Positions 27,475 through 36,150 of a DNA stretch of 64,000 nt are shown here, piece by piece. The stretch covers positions 467,315 through 531,314 of the forward strand of contig NZ_LT745763.1 in assembly GCF_900166595.1 (NCBI RefSeq), given 5' to 3'. The notes under the pieces are model-generated. The model saw nothing but the letters and a program-made list of their open reading frames with translations. It made no database searches and was not told where the DNA came from. Made by a program: the position numbers and the translations under genes. The stretch's first letter is position 1; each line of letters begins with the position of its first letter. Source of the DNA: Virgibacillus dokdonensis (lineage in GTDB: Bacteria > Bacillota > Bacilli > Bacillales > Amphibacillaceae).

Positions 27475-29355
27475 TTATCGGAACAAATCTAAAAAGCGTT
27501 CCCAGATGCCTTTTTCTTCTTCTGTTTGTTCAGGTTCTTCTTGCTCAGGGATTTCAATGCTTTCTGTTTGCAGGACAAACTGTACGACTTCTACTTGTTC
27601 ATTTTTGTCGGAAATGAAAGAGATTGGTTTGTAGTCGGAGTTATCATATTCTTCCATCATTTCTTCGGTTTCTTGTTCGATTTGACCTGGTAAATTACTC
27701 GTAGCTTCTCGTAGCTCTTTTGTACCTGTATATAAATCACTGATGCCATTACTTGTGCCTGCTGTTCCCTTTGCTAACTCTTGTATACCTGCATCCAAAT
27801 CTTGATAGGAAGTAGCTAATTCTTCTACACCATCTGTATAGTCCACTAATCCATTATGAAATGTTTCGTATTCATCATTAAATGTTGCAAACCCTTCTTG
27901 AATTTGGTCCATCATGTCCAGTTGATTCATGGAATTCAATGTTTGCTCCATCTCCTTAGCCATTTGCCTTAAGTTTTTTGCCATCTCCGTTGTTGCGCTA
28001 GAGGATTGTTCCAATGCTACAGTTACGCCGTCGAATGCACCTGTTACTTGGTTATAGGTTTCTTTAGCGATGTTTGCTGCCCGATACGTATTTACTAATT
28101 GTTCAATAACTTCTTGGTCGGCGTTACTATTTTTTAATTCTTTTATTTGCGCTTCGGTAATTGCATCGGACGGAATGGCATGCATTGCTTTATCTAATTG
28201 ACCTTTTGCTTGATAATAATTCTGTTTCAGACCATCCGTAGCTTTTGTTGATTCTTCCAATCCATTTGCAATTTCTCGTAAATGGGCTGGTAACGCTTGA
28301 ATGGAGCTGAGATCTATATTACTCGTACTTTGTTGTACCGTTTGGTTCATGGTGTGTAATGCCTCTTTAATAGACGCAGATCCGCTTACTAATTCACCAG
28401 ATGACTGGTTTAATTCATTTATGCCGTTTTTGTATTCTGTGGAACCATCACGAATTCCTTGTGCACCTTTATTTAGTTCCGATACGCCTGTTTTTAAATC
28501 ACCAACACCTGCATGTATGTCACTTATTGCATTTGCTAGCTCCTGCATTTCTCCAGTTACGCCACTTGTATCAGGACTCTCGATGGACATGGAATAGGGA
28601 GCTGCATTTATTTCGATTGGATCCATTTCAAACTCTGACACGTCGGTTGAAATAATAAAATCTTCTTCTTGTTCTGGCATCACGGTAAAATTGACTTGTT
28701 TATTTTGACCTGCATTTGCTTTTGTTCCTTCTGGAGCTTGAATATTATCAAACTTTGTTGGATCTAGCGTTACGGCAATTTGTAACAAATAATTGTTAAA
28801 AAACTTTGGATCTACGTCCTCATTCCTGGAAGTGGAAATTTGTATTTCTAGCGCACCACTTTTACCTGCTAATTCCTCGGTTTGTATTTCCTTACCATCC
28901 AGAATATAGGTAATCGAAATATCCCAAGGAAGTGGTTTGTTTGGCATATTTCCTTGGTAATAAAATTCCTTCTCTTCCTCGGCTTGAAATTGGATTTTGT
29001 TTCCGTTTTTTTCTATATCTAGTAAGTTTGTTAAGTTTCGGACAGAACTGTACGCTCCATAATCAATTATTTTTCCGGGCTTCGTTACTTGAAATGTATT
29101 GACAACATACATTTCTTTCATTTGCCCATTGGCGCGCATATTACCGTAAATGACTTCATCTTTTGTTTTGTATTCGCCTTTGTCTGTAGAATTTTTTGAT
29201 TCTTTTTCTGCTGGATCATCATTTGCTAAAACGGCAGAAGGAAGAAACGCCACTACGAGCATAAAAATGAACAGCAGTAGACTTATTTTCTTCACTATCG
29301 GAAAGGTAGAAGTCAAGCTACGGGTTTTACCATAAATATTTGCTAATAGGCGCAT
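27475..29355 (-). CDS. Secreted coiled-coil partner of an MMPL exporter
   Basis: A 626-residue protein with an N-terminal membrane/signal segment (KKISLLLFIFMLVVAFLPSAVLA, about 23-45) and no other membrane helix. An extracellular beta-rich part follows (to about 260). A long repeat-rich helical part has heptad-spaced DLKTGVSELNKGAQGIRDG, YKNGINELNQSSGEL and similar repeats to about 580, as in YhgE/Pip-like proteins. The acidic tail ends WERFLDLFR. I chose ATG 29355 because GGGGAG lies seven bases upstream; the longer frame to 29403 overlaps the MMPL gene. It is four bases from the MMPL stop, so the two form one unit. Confidence 0.8.
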   Translation of the reverse strand: MRLLANIYGKTRSLTSTFPIVKKISLLLFIFMLVVAFLPSAVLANDDPAEKESKNSTDKGEYKTKDEVIYGNMRANGQMKEMYVVNTFQVTKPGKIIDYGAYSSVRNLTNLLDIEKNGNKIQFQAEEEKEFYYQGNMPNKPLPWDISITYILDGKEIQTEELAGKSGALEIQISTSRNEDVDPKFFNNYLLQIAVTLDPTKFDNIQAPEGTKANAGQNKQVNFTVMPEQEEDFIISTDVSEFEMDPIEINAAPYSMSIESPDTSGVTGEMQELANAISDIHAGVGDLKTGVSELNKGAQGIRDGSTEYKNGINELNQSSGELVSGSASIKEALHTMNQTVQQSTSNIDLSSIQALPAHLREIANGLEESTKATDGLKQNYYQAKGQLDKAMHAIPSDAITEAQIKELKNSNADQEVIEQLVNTYRAANIAKETYNQVTGAFDGVTVALEQSSSATTEMAKNLRQMAKEMEQTLNSMNQLDMMDQIQEGFATFNDEYETFHNGLVDYTDGVEELATSYQDLDAGIQELAKGTAGTSNGISDLYTGTKELREATSNLPGQIEQETEEMMEEYDNSDYKPISFISDKNEQVEVVQFVLQTESIEIPEQEEPEQTEEEKGIWERFLDLFR

Positions 29356-29359
29356 CGTA

Positions 29360-31471
29360 TCACTCCCCTTTGTAAAAGTTTGCTTTCCATGTTGTTTTTT
29401 CAATAACGCGGTCTAGTAGGCTTAGCAGTGCAGGTAATACTAACACGACCATGATAAATGCGAGCAACGCACCTCTACCTAATAAAAGTCCGATAGAAGC
29501 AACAATTTGGTTGGACGAGGTCAGCCATAGAATAAATCCTACACTGGATAGAATTGAAGCGGATACGCCGATGGAAAATATTTTCTCATCTATTGTTTTC
29601 TTAATGGCTGGTAATGCATGCATTTCTTTGCGATTTTCTTTATACGCTTCTGTTAAAAGAATGGCATAGTCCACTGTCGCTGCCAGTTGTACGGTACTGA
29701 TAATCAAATATCCTACATAAACGAGTGGCGTATTTGTGAAATATGGAATTGATAAATTGATCCAGACAGCTGATTGTATCGTGACTAATAAAACAACCGG
29801 AAAAGAGAGTGACCGGAAAGTAATGAGTAACACAGTAGCAATGGCTATTACAGTTAACAGGTTAACCACCGTATTATCCTTTTCAACTACATGCTTCATA
29901 TCATATAAGGTGACGCTTTCCCCTAATATGTGGTAATTGTCTTCATAGTAATTCGAGGTAAGCAATTGAATTTCATCAATAAAAGCAAACGTTGCCTCAC
30001 CTTCCGTATCTACCGTCGTATTAACGATGACTCGACTGTAATTCTCAGAAAAGAATGGCGCTGTTACGGATTCATCTAAGTAGTTAGGAGGTATTGCGGG
30101 ACCAATAGCATCCACATAGGATACAGTACTTTTTACCTCTGGAAAATTTTTCAATTCTTGCACGAAATGCTTTTCTTTTGCGATATCGCCTTTTGGAAGT
30201 AGTAAAACCATCGGTGTATGTTTTCCAAACACTTCTTCAATGGCTACTTCGTCGTTATATGCTCTTGACGCTTCGGGTTGTTCGCCAATGCCATATAAAA
30301 AATTGGTTTGGCTTTGACCTAAGAAGGCTGGCACCATGAAGATTAATAAAACAATTAGTGCTGGTACACGAAGTTTATTTAATGTTTTTCCAACGTTTCG
30401 TATACTTGGTAGTAATTGTTTGTGCTCGGTTTTATCAATCCAATGGTAGAACATCAACGTTAAAGCAGGTAGAAATACCATGACACTAATAAAGCTAAGG
30501 GCAATTCCTTTCACCAAATTAAGTCCTAGATCTGCTCCAATTTCGAAGTCCATAAAGGTTAAGGCGATAAAGCCAAAAAATGTGGTGGAAGCACTCGCTG
30601 CAATTGCTGGAAACGAGCGTTTCATCGCCATCTGCATGGCTTCTGCTGGTGTGTCTGTTTGTTTGCGATAATCCCCAAAACTATGCAGTAAAAATATCGC
30701 ATAATCAAGCGAAACCGCTAACTGCAATATAGGAGCAACGGATTGGGTGATAAATGATATTTCGCCGATAAATATATTGGTTCCTAAGTTAATAATGACA
30801 GAAATGCCGATGGCAGTTAGGAAAAAAACAGGTTCTGCCCATGATCTCGTCGATAGAATAAGAATAATGATAATAATTGGTATGAGTAATGCAGCTGCAT
30901 ACATTGTTTCTTTCCCCGTCATTTTTTGGGAGGTTGCTGTATCTAGTGCTTCACCAGCCATAGAGTTCTTTTTCCCAATTAATTCATAGATTTCATCGGT
31001 CGTTTCCACTTCTTTCCCTTCTGCAATATGGAAAGAAAATAACGCATTTCCATTTCTATAATAGGAATCAACCGTATCTTTATCCGCCATTTCAATCGGT
31101 GTTTTCGTATCAATTGCATCATCTAGCCATGTAACTTCAGAAACGCCATCTATTGCTTTTAGATCTTGCTTGAATTCTAAGGCTTCTTGAATTTCTATAT
31201 CTTTTATCATGACGCGTGTATTAGCTACAGCACCATCAAATTCTTCCTCCATCGTTTCCATGGCAATGGTTGATGGGGAGTCCTTTGGAAGATAATCAAC
31301 CATACTATAATTTATGGAAACCGCAAATTGTGCAAGTGCACTAATGATAGCTAGTGTGATAAACGTAATAACGACGGCTTTTTTATGTCTGATAATTTTT
31401 GTTATCCAATCAATCGGTGTCCACCATCCCTTGCGTATATAATTGAAAGCCTCTATTATTATATTATACAC
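29360..31471 (-). CDS. MMPL/RND-family exporter (YdfJ-like)
   Basis: A 703-residue membrane transporter of the MMPL group, which exports lipids or drugs. There are two similar halves, each with a large extracellular loop and about five or six segments: IRHKKAVVITFITLAIISAL at the start, then QSVAPILQLAVSLDYAIFLLHSFGDYRK-type and the matching second-half STVQLAATVDYAILLTEAYKENRK-type segments with their Asp and Tyr. It is co-transcribed with a coiled-coil protein and flanked by a divergent TetR gene, the usual set-up of an inducible efflux system. The start is a GTG at 31471 without a clear binding site; the true start could differ. Confidence 0.88.
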   Translation of the reverse strand: MYNIIIEAFNYIRKGWWTPIDWITKIIRHKKAVVITFITLAIISALAQFAVSINYSMVDYLPKDSPSTIAMETMEEEFDGAVANTRVMIKDIEIQEALEFKQDLKAIDGVSEVTWLDDAIDTKTPIEMADKDTVDSYYRNGNALFSFHIAEGKEVETTDEIYELIGKKNSMAGEALDTATSQKMTGKETMYAAALLIPIIIIILILSTRSWAEPVFFLTAIGISVIINLGTNIFIGEISFITQSVAPILQLAVSLDYAIFLLHSFGDYRKQTDTPAEAMQMAMKRSFPAIAASASTTFFGFIALTFMDFEIGADLGLNLVKGIALSFISVMVFLPALTLMFYHWIDKTEHKQLLPSIRNVGKTLNKLRVPALIVLLIFMVPAFLGQSQTNFLYGIGEQPEASRAYNDEVAIEEVFGKHTPMVLLLPKGDIAKEKHFVQELKNFPEVKSTVSYVDAIGPAIPPNYLDESVTAPFFSENYSRVIVNTTVDTEGEATFAFIDEIQLLTSNYYEDNYHILGESVTLYDMKHVVEKDNTVVNLLTVIAIATVLLITFRSLSFPVVLLVTIQSAVWINLSIPYFTNTPLVYVGYLIISTVQLAATVDYAILLTEAYKENRKEMHALPAIKKTIDEKIFSIGVSASILSSVGFILWLTSSNQIVASIGLLLGRGALLAFIMVVLVLPALLSLLDRVIEKTTWKANFYKGE

Positions 31472-31528
31472 TTTGTTGGATAAACAACAAATAGTTTACT
31501 AAATTGTGCGGTAAATCCATCATTTTTT

Positions 31529-31625
31529 CACTATAGGAAAGCAGAAAACTTTTACGCTTTAGCGCATAAGCAAAATGGCAGCGTTGTATCATAATCAAAA
31601 TTGACAAAAGGACAAGTATGTCTAA
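31529..31625 (+). repeat. Dispersed hairpin repeat, diverged copy
   Basis: CACTATAGGAAAGCAGAAAA at the start, GGCAGCG in the middle, and CAAGTATGTCTAA at the end. It lies between the MMPL gene and the GC-rich repeat. Confidence 0.6.
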
Positions 31626-31680
31626 TGGTATAGGTGAGTATGAAGTGGGGGTTGGTATACATGGTAATAATTGGGCATCC

Positions 31681-31808
31681 AGTCCGACTCCATCACTCAC
31701 CAACGAGGCGACGTTATGCCATTGTCCTATGATCGGTTCGCGCCATTTCTTTATCTCCTTTGATTCGTTCCATTATCTACTGCTAAACGGATGCCCGCGC
31801 TTTGTTCT
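31681..31808 (+). repeat. GC-rich folded repeat, diverged copy
   Basis: AGTCCGACTCCATCACTCAC, GATCGGTTCG, TTATCTCCTTTGATTCGTTC and GCTAAACGGATGCCCGCGCTTTGTTC (in parts) align in order with the copies at 44586-44793 and 44853-45002. Confidence 0.65.
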
Positions 31809-31837
31809 CAAGTGAGTCGTAAATTTTTGCACGATAT

Positions 31838-31905
31838 ATAAGGTTTTAGGGTTTATAGTATAATTAAACATGCAGCATCAAACTTAACGAAAAGCAAAGT
31901 ATTTT
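31838..31905 (+). repeat. Dispersed hairpin repeat, degenerate copy
   Basis: AGGTTTTAGGGTTTATAGTA and AAAGCAAAGTATTTTTAA resemble the family. It lies just upstream of the TetR gene and may cover its promoter. Confidence 0.4.
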
Positions 31906-31926
31906 TAAAAGAAAGTGTGGCGTTAT

Positions 31927-32502
31927 ATGATTGAAAAAGTGGACCGTCGAATAAAGTATACAAGAATGGTGTTGAAGGATAGCTTAATTACATTGTTAAA
32001 AACAAAGCATCTTTCAGCAATTACAGTAAAGGAACTTTGTAAGCATGCAGATGTTAATCGTTCTACTTTTTATGCGCATTACAAAGATCCATATGATTTA
32101 TTGATGAATATAGAAGAAGAAATTATAAAAGGTTTGAATTCTTATTTAAGCCAACAAAATTTTGCTGAAAGAAAACAAGCATTGCAAACGACGGAGAAGT
32201 TATTAGAGTATGTCGCTACAAAATATTGCATTTGTCATACACTTCTGAATGAAAGTGAGAATACATCGTTTGAAAGCAAATTAATGAATGTGGCAAGAAA
32301 CTTCCTAATAAAAAATTGGTTGGACGAAAATAAAATTGGAAAATCCAAATCAGAATATATTAGTACCTTCATCGTTAGTGGTAGTATTCATGTAATAAAA
32401 AATTGGTTAGTGAATAACATGGATAAACCGCCCCAGCAGATTGCTGAAATTATTAATAACATTGCTAATAATGGAATCAGAGGGGTAGAAGGAAGTGGAT
32501 GA
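31927..32502 (+). CDS. TetR/AcrR-family regulator
   Basis: A 191-residue dimeric repressor-type protein. The N-terminal helix-turn-helix has MVLKDSLITLLKTKHLSAITVKELCKHADVNRSTFYAHYKDPYDLL-type sequence (about 14-60), with the TetR core VNRSTFYAHYKD. The C-terminal ligand domain ends in SGSIHVIKNWLVNNM, typical of the AcrR subgroup. ATG 31927 is preferred over a GTG at 31915; both have weak binding sites. Divergent from the MMPL pair, which it probably controls (inference from layout). Confidence 0.85.
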   Translation: MIEKVDRRIKYTRMVLKDSLITLLKTKHLSAITVKELCKHADVNRSTFYAHYKDPYDLLMNIEEEIIKGLNSYLSQQNFAERKQALQTTEKLLEYVATKYCICHTLLNESENTSFESKLMNVARNFLIKNWLDENKIGKSKSEYISTFIVSGSIHVIKNWLVNNMDKPPQQIAEIINNIANNGIRGVEGSG

Positions 32503-32567
32503 ACAGAAGTGAAAAAATAATTATGAACGAAATGACGTATTGTAAAAGTTAATGATTGAAAGCAACC

Positions 32568-32604
32568 AAACCATCGCATTTTATACTAGCTATTGCGATG
32601 GTTT
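32568..32604 (+). terminator. Terminator after the TetR gene
   Basis: AAACCATCGCA (32568-32578) pairs with TGCGATGGTTT (32594-32604). The tail is TCGTATC, only weakly T-rich. Confidence 0.65.
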
Positions 32605-32702
32605 CGTATCTATTTAATCTATATTAAAGTTCGCGTTTCAAAGAAGTAAAGTACTTTTTTAGCTTCACTGAAATGGATAGTAATAACGAAGGGTGAAAGA
32701 CA

Positions 32703-33120
32703 ATGCATCACACAAATGAAGTTAGCAATTATATAAATAATGTAGAAGATAGATGGAAAGACGCTTTTGTAGAATTGAAAAAAACAATTGACCAAAAGAT
32801 CCCTGATGGATTTGAGTTAGTAATGCAGTATGGTATGCCATCCTATGTAGTTACCTCTATCTATTTACCCTGACGGCTATCATTGCAAAAAAAACACACC
32901 CATACATTTATTAATATTGCAGCACAAAAAAATCATTTGGCTGTATACCATATGGGAATTTATGCAGATCAAAAATGGTTAACGTGGTTTAAAGGCGAGT
33001 ACCCCAATTATATGAATACAAAATTAAATATAGGGAGGAAAAGCTGTATTCGATTTACCAAACCTAAAAAAACTCCCTATCAGTAATTGGTGAGCTTGTT
33101 TCGAAAATGTCCGTAGCGGA
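32703..33120 (+). pseudogene. DUF1801 protein gene, frameshifted
   Basis: The first frame, from ATG 32703, reads MHHTNEVSNYINNVEDRWKD, FELVMQYGMPSYVV and stops at 32871. The homology continues in a second frame (HTFINIAAQKNHLAVYHMG..YADQKWLTWFKGEYP..KLNIGRKSCIRF). It shifts again near 33085 (IGELVSKMS). The order is that of DUF1801 (YdhG-like) proteins of about 140 residues. At least two frameshifts, so it is dead. Confidence 0.8.
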
Positions 33121-33212
33121 CTAGATTCAATTGTATGAAGGAATTAGTCAAATGTAAAATTGGCAATAAGAACGAGAAAGGCTTGTAGTCTCATCCAAAA
33201 TTAGAAAAACAT

Positions 33213-33252
33213 AAGCGTGCCAATATGAAAACTAACTTTTATCAGCACGCTT
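33213..33252 (-). terminator. Terminator of the CstA-type gene
   Basis: AAGCGTGC (33213-33220) pairs with GCACGCTT (33245-33252). On the minus strand the stem is followed by ATGTTTTTCT. It lies seven bases after the gene's stop. Confidence 0.7.
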
Positions 33253-33258
33253 CAAGAT

Positions 33259-34680
33259 TTACATATCTACTTTCAATTGATTTGCTTTGTTCGTTTTTGC
33301 TTTTTTAAAGAATAGGAAAGTAAGAATAATAGTTAACACAGCACCGACGATAAAGGAAACATTCAAATCAAGTCGGAAACCGATTTGCGCATTTAAAATA
33401 TACACAAACACCATATAACTCATGAAAATAGCTGGCACCATCGATACGAAGTAATTTTTTTCTTTCATAAATAAATACATCGTAGCTATCCATAAAGCGA
33501 TTACGGCCGTTGCTTGGTTAGCCCATGAAAAATAACGCCATAAAATATTAAAATCGATTTTCGTTAAAATATATGAAATAACGAATAAAGGAATAGCAAT
33601 GGACAACCGGTTAAACACTTTTTTCTGTCCGATATTTAAATAATCTGCAATAATGGAGCGTGCGGCACGAAATGCAGTGTCTCCGGAGGTAATTGGTAAA
33701 ACAATTGCTCCAAGTACAGCAATTGTTCCTGCAACTGCACCTAGCAATGTGATCGCGATTTCATTTACTGCAGCAGATGCAGTACCTTCTGCAATGATGC
33801 CGCTTAAGGTTTGTCCATCAAAAAGGCTCATAGCAGCAGCTGCCCAGATCATTGCAATGATAGCCTCAGCAATCATCATGCCATAATAAATATAACGTCC
33901 TTGCGATTCCTTTTGTGTTGTTCTCGAGATAATCGGTGATTGTGTCGCGTGAAAACCAGATAATGCACCACAAGTAATCGTAAAGAATAACAATGGAATT
34001 ACTGGTAAGTTATCCGGATGCATATTGGTAAGGTGTAACTCTGGTATTTTATAATCTGAGAATAATAACGAAATTCCAATCGCTATTGTTCCAAATAAGA
34101 GAATAGCGCCTAGTATTGGATATATTCGACCAATTATTTTATCAATTGGCAATATCGTGGATAGAAAGAAATAAAGGAAGATGGCTCCTAAAATAATAGA
34201 AAAGGCAATCTTTTCATCTAGCAATATATCAATAAGTGACGCTGGCGTAGTAACGAAAACGGTTCCAACTAAAATTAACAATAATAGAGAAAAGGCGTTT
34301 ACAATATGTCTTGACGCTTTGCCTAAAAATCTCCCCGCTAATTCAGGAATATGTGCCCCTTTGTTTCGTATAGAAATCATCCCTGTTAAATAATCATGAA
34401 CTGCCCCAGCAAAAATCGATCCAAGTACAATCCAGAGAAAAGCAACGGGTCCAAATAAAGCACCCATAATAGGTCCGAAGATGGGACCAGTACCAGCAAT
34501 ATTAAGCAATTGAATCATTGCATTTTTATGCTTATTCATTGGGACATAGTCTACGCCATCATGCTTAGCGTAGGCAGGTGTACTCTTTTCGTTATTCGGC
34601 CCAAATAACTTATCAATAAATTTGCCATACGTAAAATAAGCTACAATTAGTAAAATAATAGATAAAATAAATGTAATCAT
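33259..34680 (-). CDS. CstA-family carbon starvation / peptide or pyruvate transporter
   Basis: A polytopic membrane protein of 473 residues, the shorter form of the CstA family. Seen: MITFILSIILLIVAYFTYGKFI, GVDYVPMNKHKN, NIAGTGPIFGPIMGALFGPVAFLWIVLG-type residues, GAVHDYLTGMISIRNKGAHIPELAGRFLG, and GFHATQSPIISRTTQKE. CstA proteins import peptides or pyruvate when preferred carbon is low. A cre site lies 28 bases upstream of the start, supporting CcpA repression as known for B. subtilis cstA. Confidence 0.88.
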   Translation of the reverse strand: MITFILSIILLIVAYFTYGKFIDKLFGPNNEKSTPAYAKHDGVDYVPMNKHKNAMIQLLNIAGTGPIFGPIMGALFGPVAFLWIVLGSIFAGAVHDYLTGMISIRNKGAHIPELAGRFLGKASRHIVNAFSLLLLILVGTVFVTTPASLIDILLDEKIAFSIILGAIFLYFFLSTILPIDKIIGRIYPILGAILLFGTIAIGISLLFSDYKIPELHLTNMHPDNLPVIPLLFFTITCGALSGFHATQSPIISRTTQKESQGRYIYYGMMIAEAIIAMIWAAAAMSLFDGQTLSGIIAEGTASAAVNEIAITLLGAVAGTIAVLGAIVLPITSGDTAFRAARSIIADYLNIGQKKVFNRLSIAIPLFVISYILTKIDFNILWRYFSWANQATAVIALWIATMYLFMKEKNYFVSMVPAIFMSYMVFVYILNAQIGFRLDLNVSFIVGAVLTIILTFLFFKKAKTNKANQLKVDM

Positions 34681-34707
34681 GTATATCCCCCTTTGATATC
34701 ATCTTGT

Positions 34708-34721
34708 TGAAAGCGTTTACC
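34708..34721. promoter_or_regulatory. cre site (CcpA operator) of the CstA-type gene
   Basis: TGAAAGCGTTTACC matches the cre consensus TGWAANCGNTNWCA at all but the last position. It lies 28 bases upstream of the gene, where CcpA-P-Ser-HPr would block transcription under good carbon supply. Confidence 0.7.
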
Positions 34722-34827
34722 CAATACTAGTATACCTATTTATAAGGAAAGATGAAAGTATTTTGCGACAATATTCGACTATAACATCACGTGATTTACT
34801 TAAATAAAATGTTAGTCAAGTAGATAT

Positions 34828-34922
34828 TTAGAAAACGTGGCTTGTCGCCTAGCATTATGACGAGAATACGCTGTCGTTTTTCTTATACTATACATCTTTA
34901 AACTTTTATATTTTCCGATAGT
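34828..34922 (-). repeat. Dispersed hairpin repeat, full copy, minus orientation
   Basis: TTAGAAAACGTGGCTTGTCG at the left, CGCTGTCGTTTTTCTTATAC in the middle, and AAACTTTTATATTTTCC at the right: the reverse complement of the family. Confidence 0.75.
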
Positions 34923-34930
34923 ACAAAAAA

Positions 34931-35182
34931 GGACACATTCACTTGATATGAATGAAATCTCAACGAAAGTGCAATTGAGTATATGTATCCTCCTTTGAGA
35001 ACAAAATAATTTTCAGTAAACCTAACAATACACAAATCGTTTCACTGTGAATACTTTAGGTTGAAATGGTTAATAATTTGAAAAGTATCTATGAAGGCAA
35101 CTAAGTTATAAAAAATAACTGTTGCTTTTTATAGTTTCATCTACAACAGGCTAAAAGGCAAAAGAAAAAGGAGTCTGGTCTA
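34931..35182. other. Spacer before the second CPBP gene
   Basis: No gene. A weak dyad lies around ATTCACTTGATATGAATGA (34937-34956). A hairpin AACTGTTGC near 35118 is possible but unconvincing. Confidence 0.3.
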
Positions 35183-35815
35183 GTGACTTTGGAAAAATCA
35201 ATTAATCAAGGAACAGTTTTAGTTTTAGGAACTATATTCATTGGTTTATGTTATCAGTTAATCCCTGTGTTTTTTACAATGAACCCAACACTTGAAGTCG
35301 TATCGACTATTTTCAATGCTTTTCTGGGTGGTATATTAGCATATGTTGTTTTGAGAGGAGAATTTATAGACTGGTTTAAACATTTTAGTTTGAAATGGGT
35401 GATTTTGGGTTCTGTTTTAATGATAATTACTGGAGTAGTTCTCGGTAACTTATATACATTTCTAGTAAACGATTCAATTGAACAAAATACTGTCACAAGT
35501 GTTTTATCTTGGAATTACTTCATCATCCATGTTCCGTTCTTATTAATGGGGGAAGAACTACTTTCTATTCCACTTTTATATGGTATATGGAAAAAATGGG
35601 GGTGGAAGTTTTGGCAAGCTTCGCTATTAAGTGCGCTTCTATTTTCCGTTTGGCACCTTGCTGCTTATAACTTCAATCTTTTACAAATTTTAATCCTCAT
35701 TACTCCGAGCCGCTTAATTTTAAACTATCTATTTAAAAAGACAAATTCTATTCTTGTGGCTTGGATGGCTCATATTCTCTTTGATCTATTTGCTTTCTTA
35801 CCTTATCTTCTGTGA
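35183..35815 (+). CDS. CPBP-family intramembrane protease-like protein
   Basis: A 210-residue membrane protein with about six segments. CPBP motifs: GEELLSIPLL (about 124-133), FSVWHLAAYN (about 154-163) and WMAHILFDL (about 193-201). The first motif lacks the usual Arg five residues after EE (EExxxxR is EELLSIP here), so activity is uncertain. GTG start at 35183 with AAAGGAG upstream. Such proteins are often linked to bacteriocin self-immunity or protein processing; here it stands alone. Confidence 0.75.
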   Translation: MTLEKSINQGTVLVLGTIFIGLCYQLIPVFFTMNPTLEVVSTIFNAFLGGILAYVVLRGEFIDWFKHFSLKWVILGSVLMIITGVVLGNLYTFLVNDSIEQNTVTSVLSWNYFIIHVPFLLMGEELLSIPLLYGIWKKWGWKFWQASLLSALLFSVWHLAAYNFNLLQILILITPSRLILNYLFKKTNSILVAWMAHILFDLFAFLPYLL

Positions 35816-35871
35816 ACTAATAAAGTGAGGCTTCTTTAGTATGCGATTTTTCGAACTGAATGGTAAGTGCC

Positions 35872-35945
35872 ATTAGAAAAACTTGGCATACCAAAGTCAA
35901 ACTTGACCAAAACCGCTGTCGTTTTATGGCGTTGGCTCTATAAAC
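35872..35945 (-). repeat. Dispersed hairpin repeat, minus orientation
   Basis: TTAGAAAAACTTGGCATACC at the left, CGCTGTCGTTTTATGGC in the middle, and CTATAAAC at the right. The central part is diverged. Confidence 0.65.
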
Positions 35946-36150
35946 TAGCTTAAAAAATAAAAGTAACAAGCAAGGACAATCTATCCGAAAACGATCATAC
36001 AGTTGTTCGTTAGTATTTAACTGGGTTTATGAAGGTAAATGTGTGTTTTATCTTAGCAGAAAATATGCAAAAGGAGATTTTAAACATAATTATTGAAATG
36101 TTAATTTTTTTGTGATAATAATATAACAATACGATTGAGGAGGATACATC

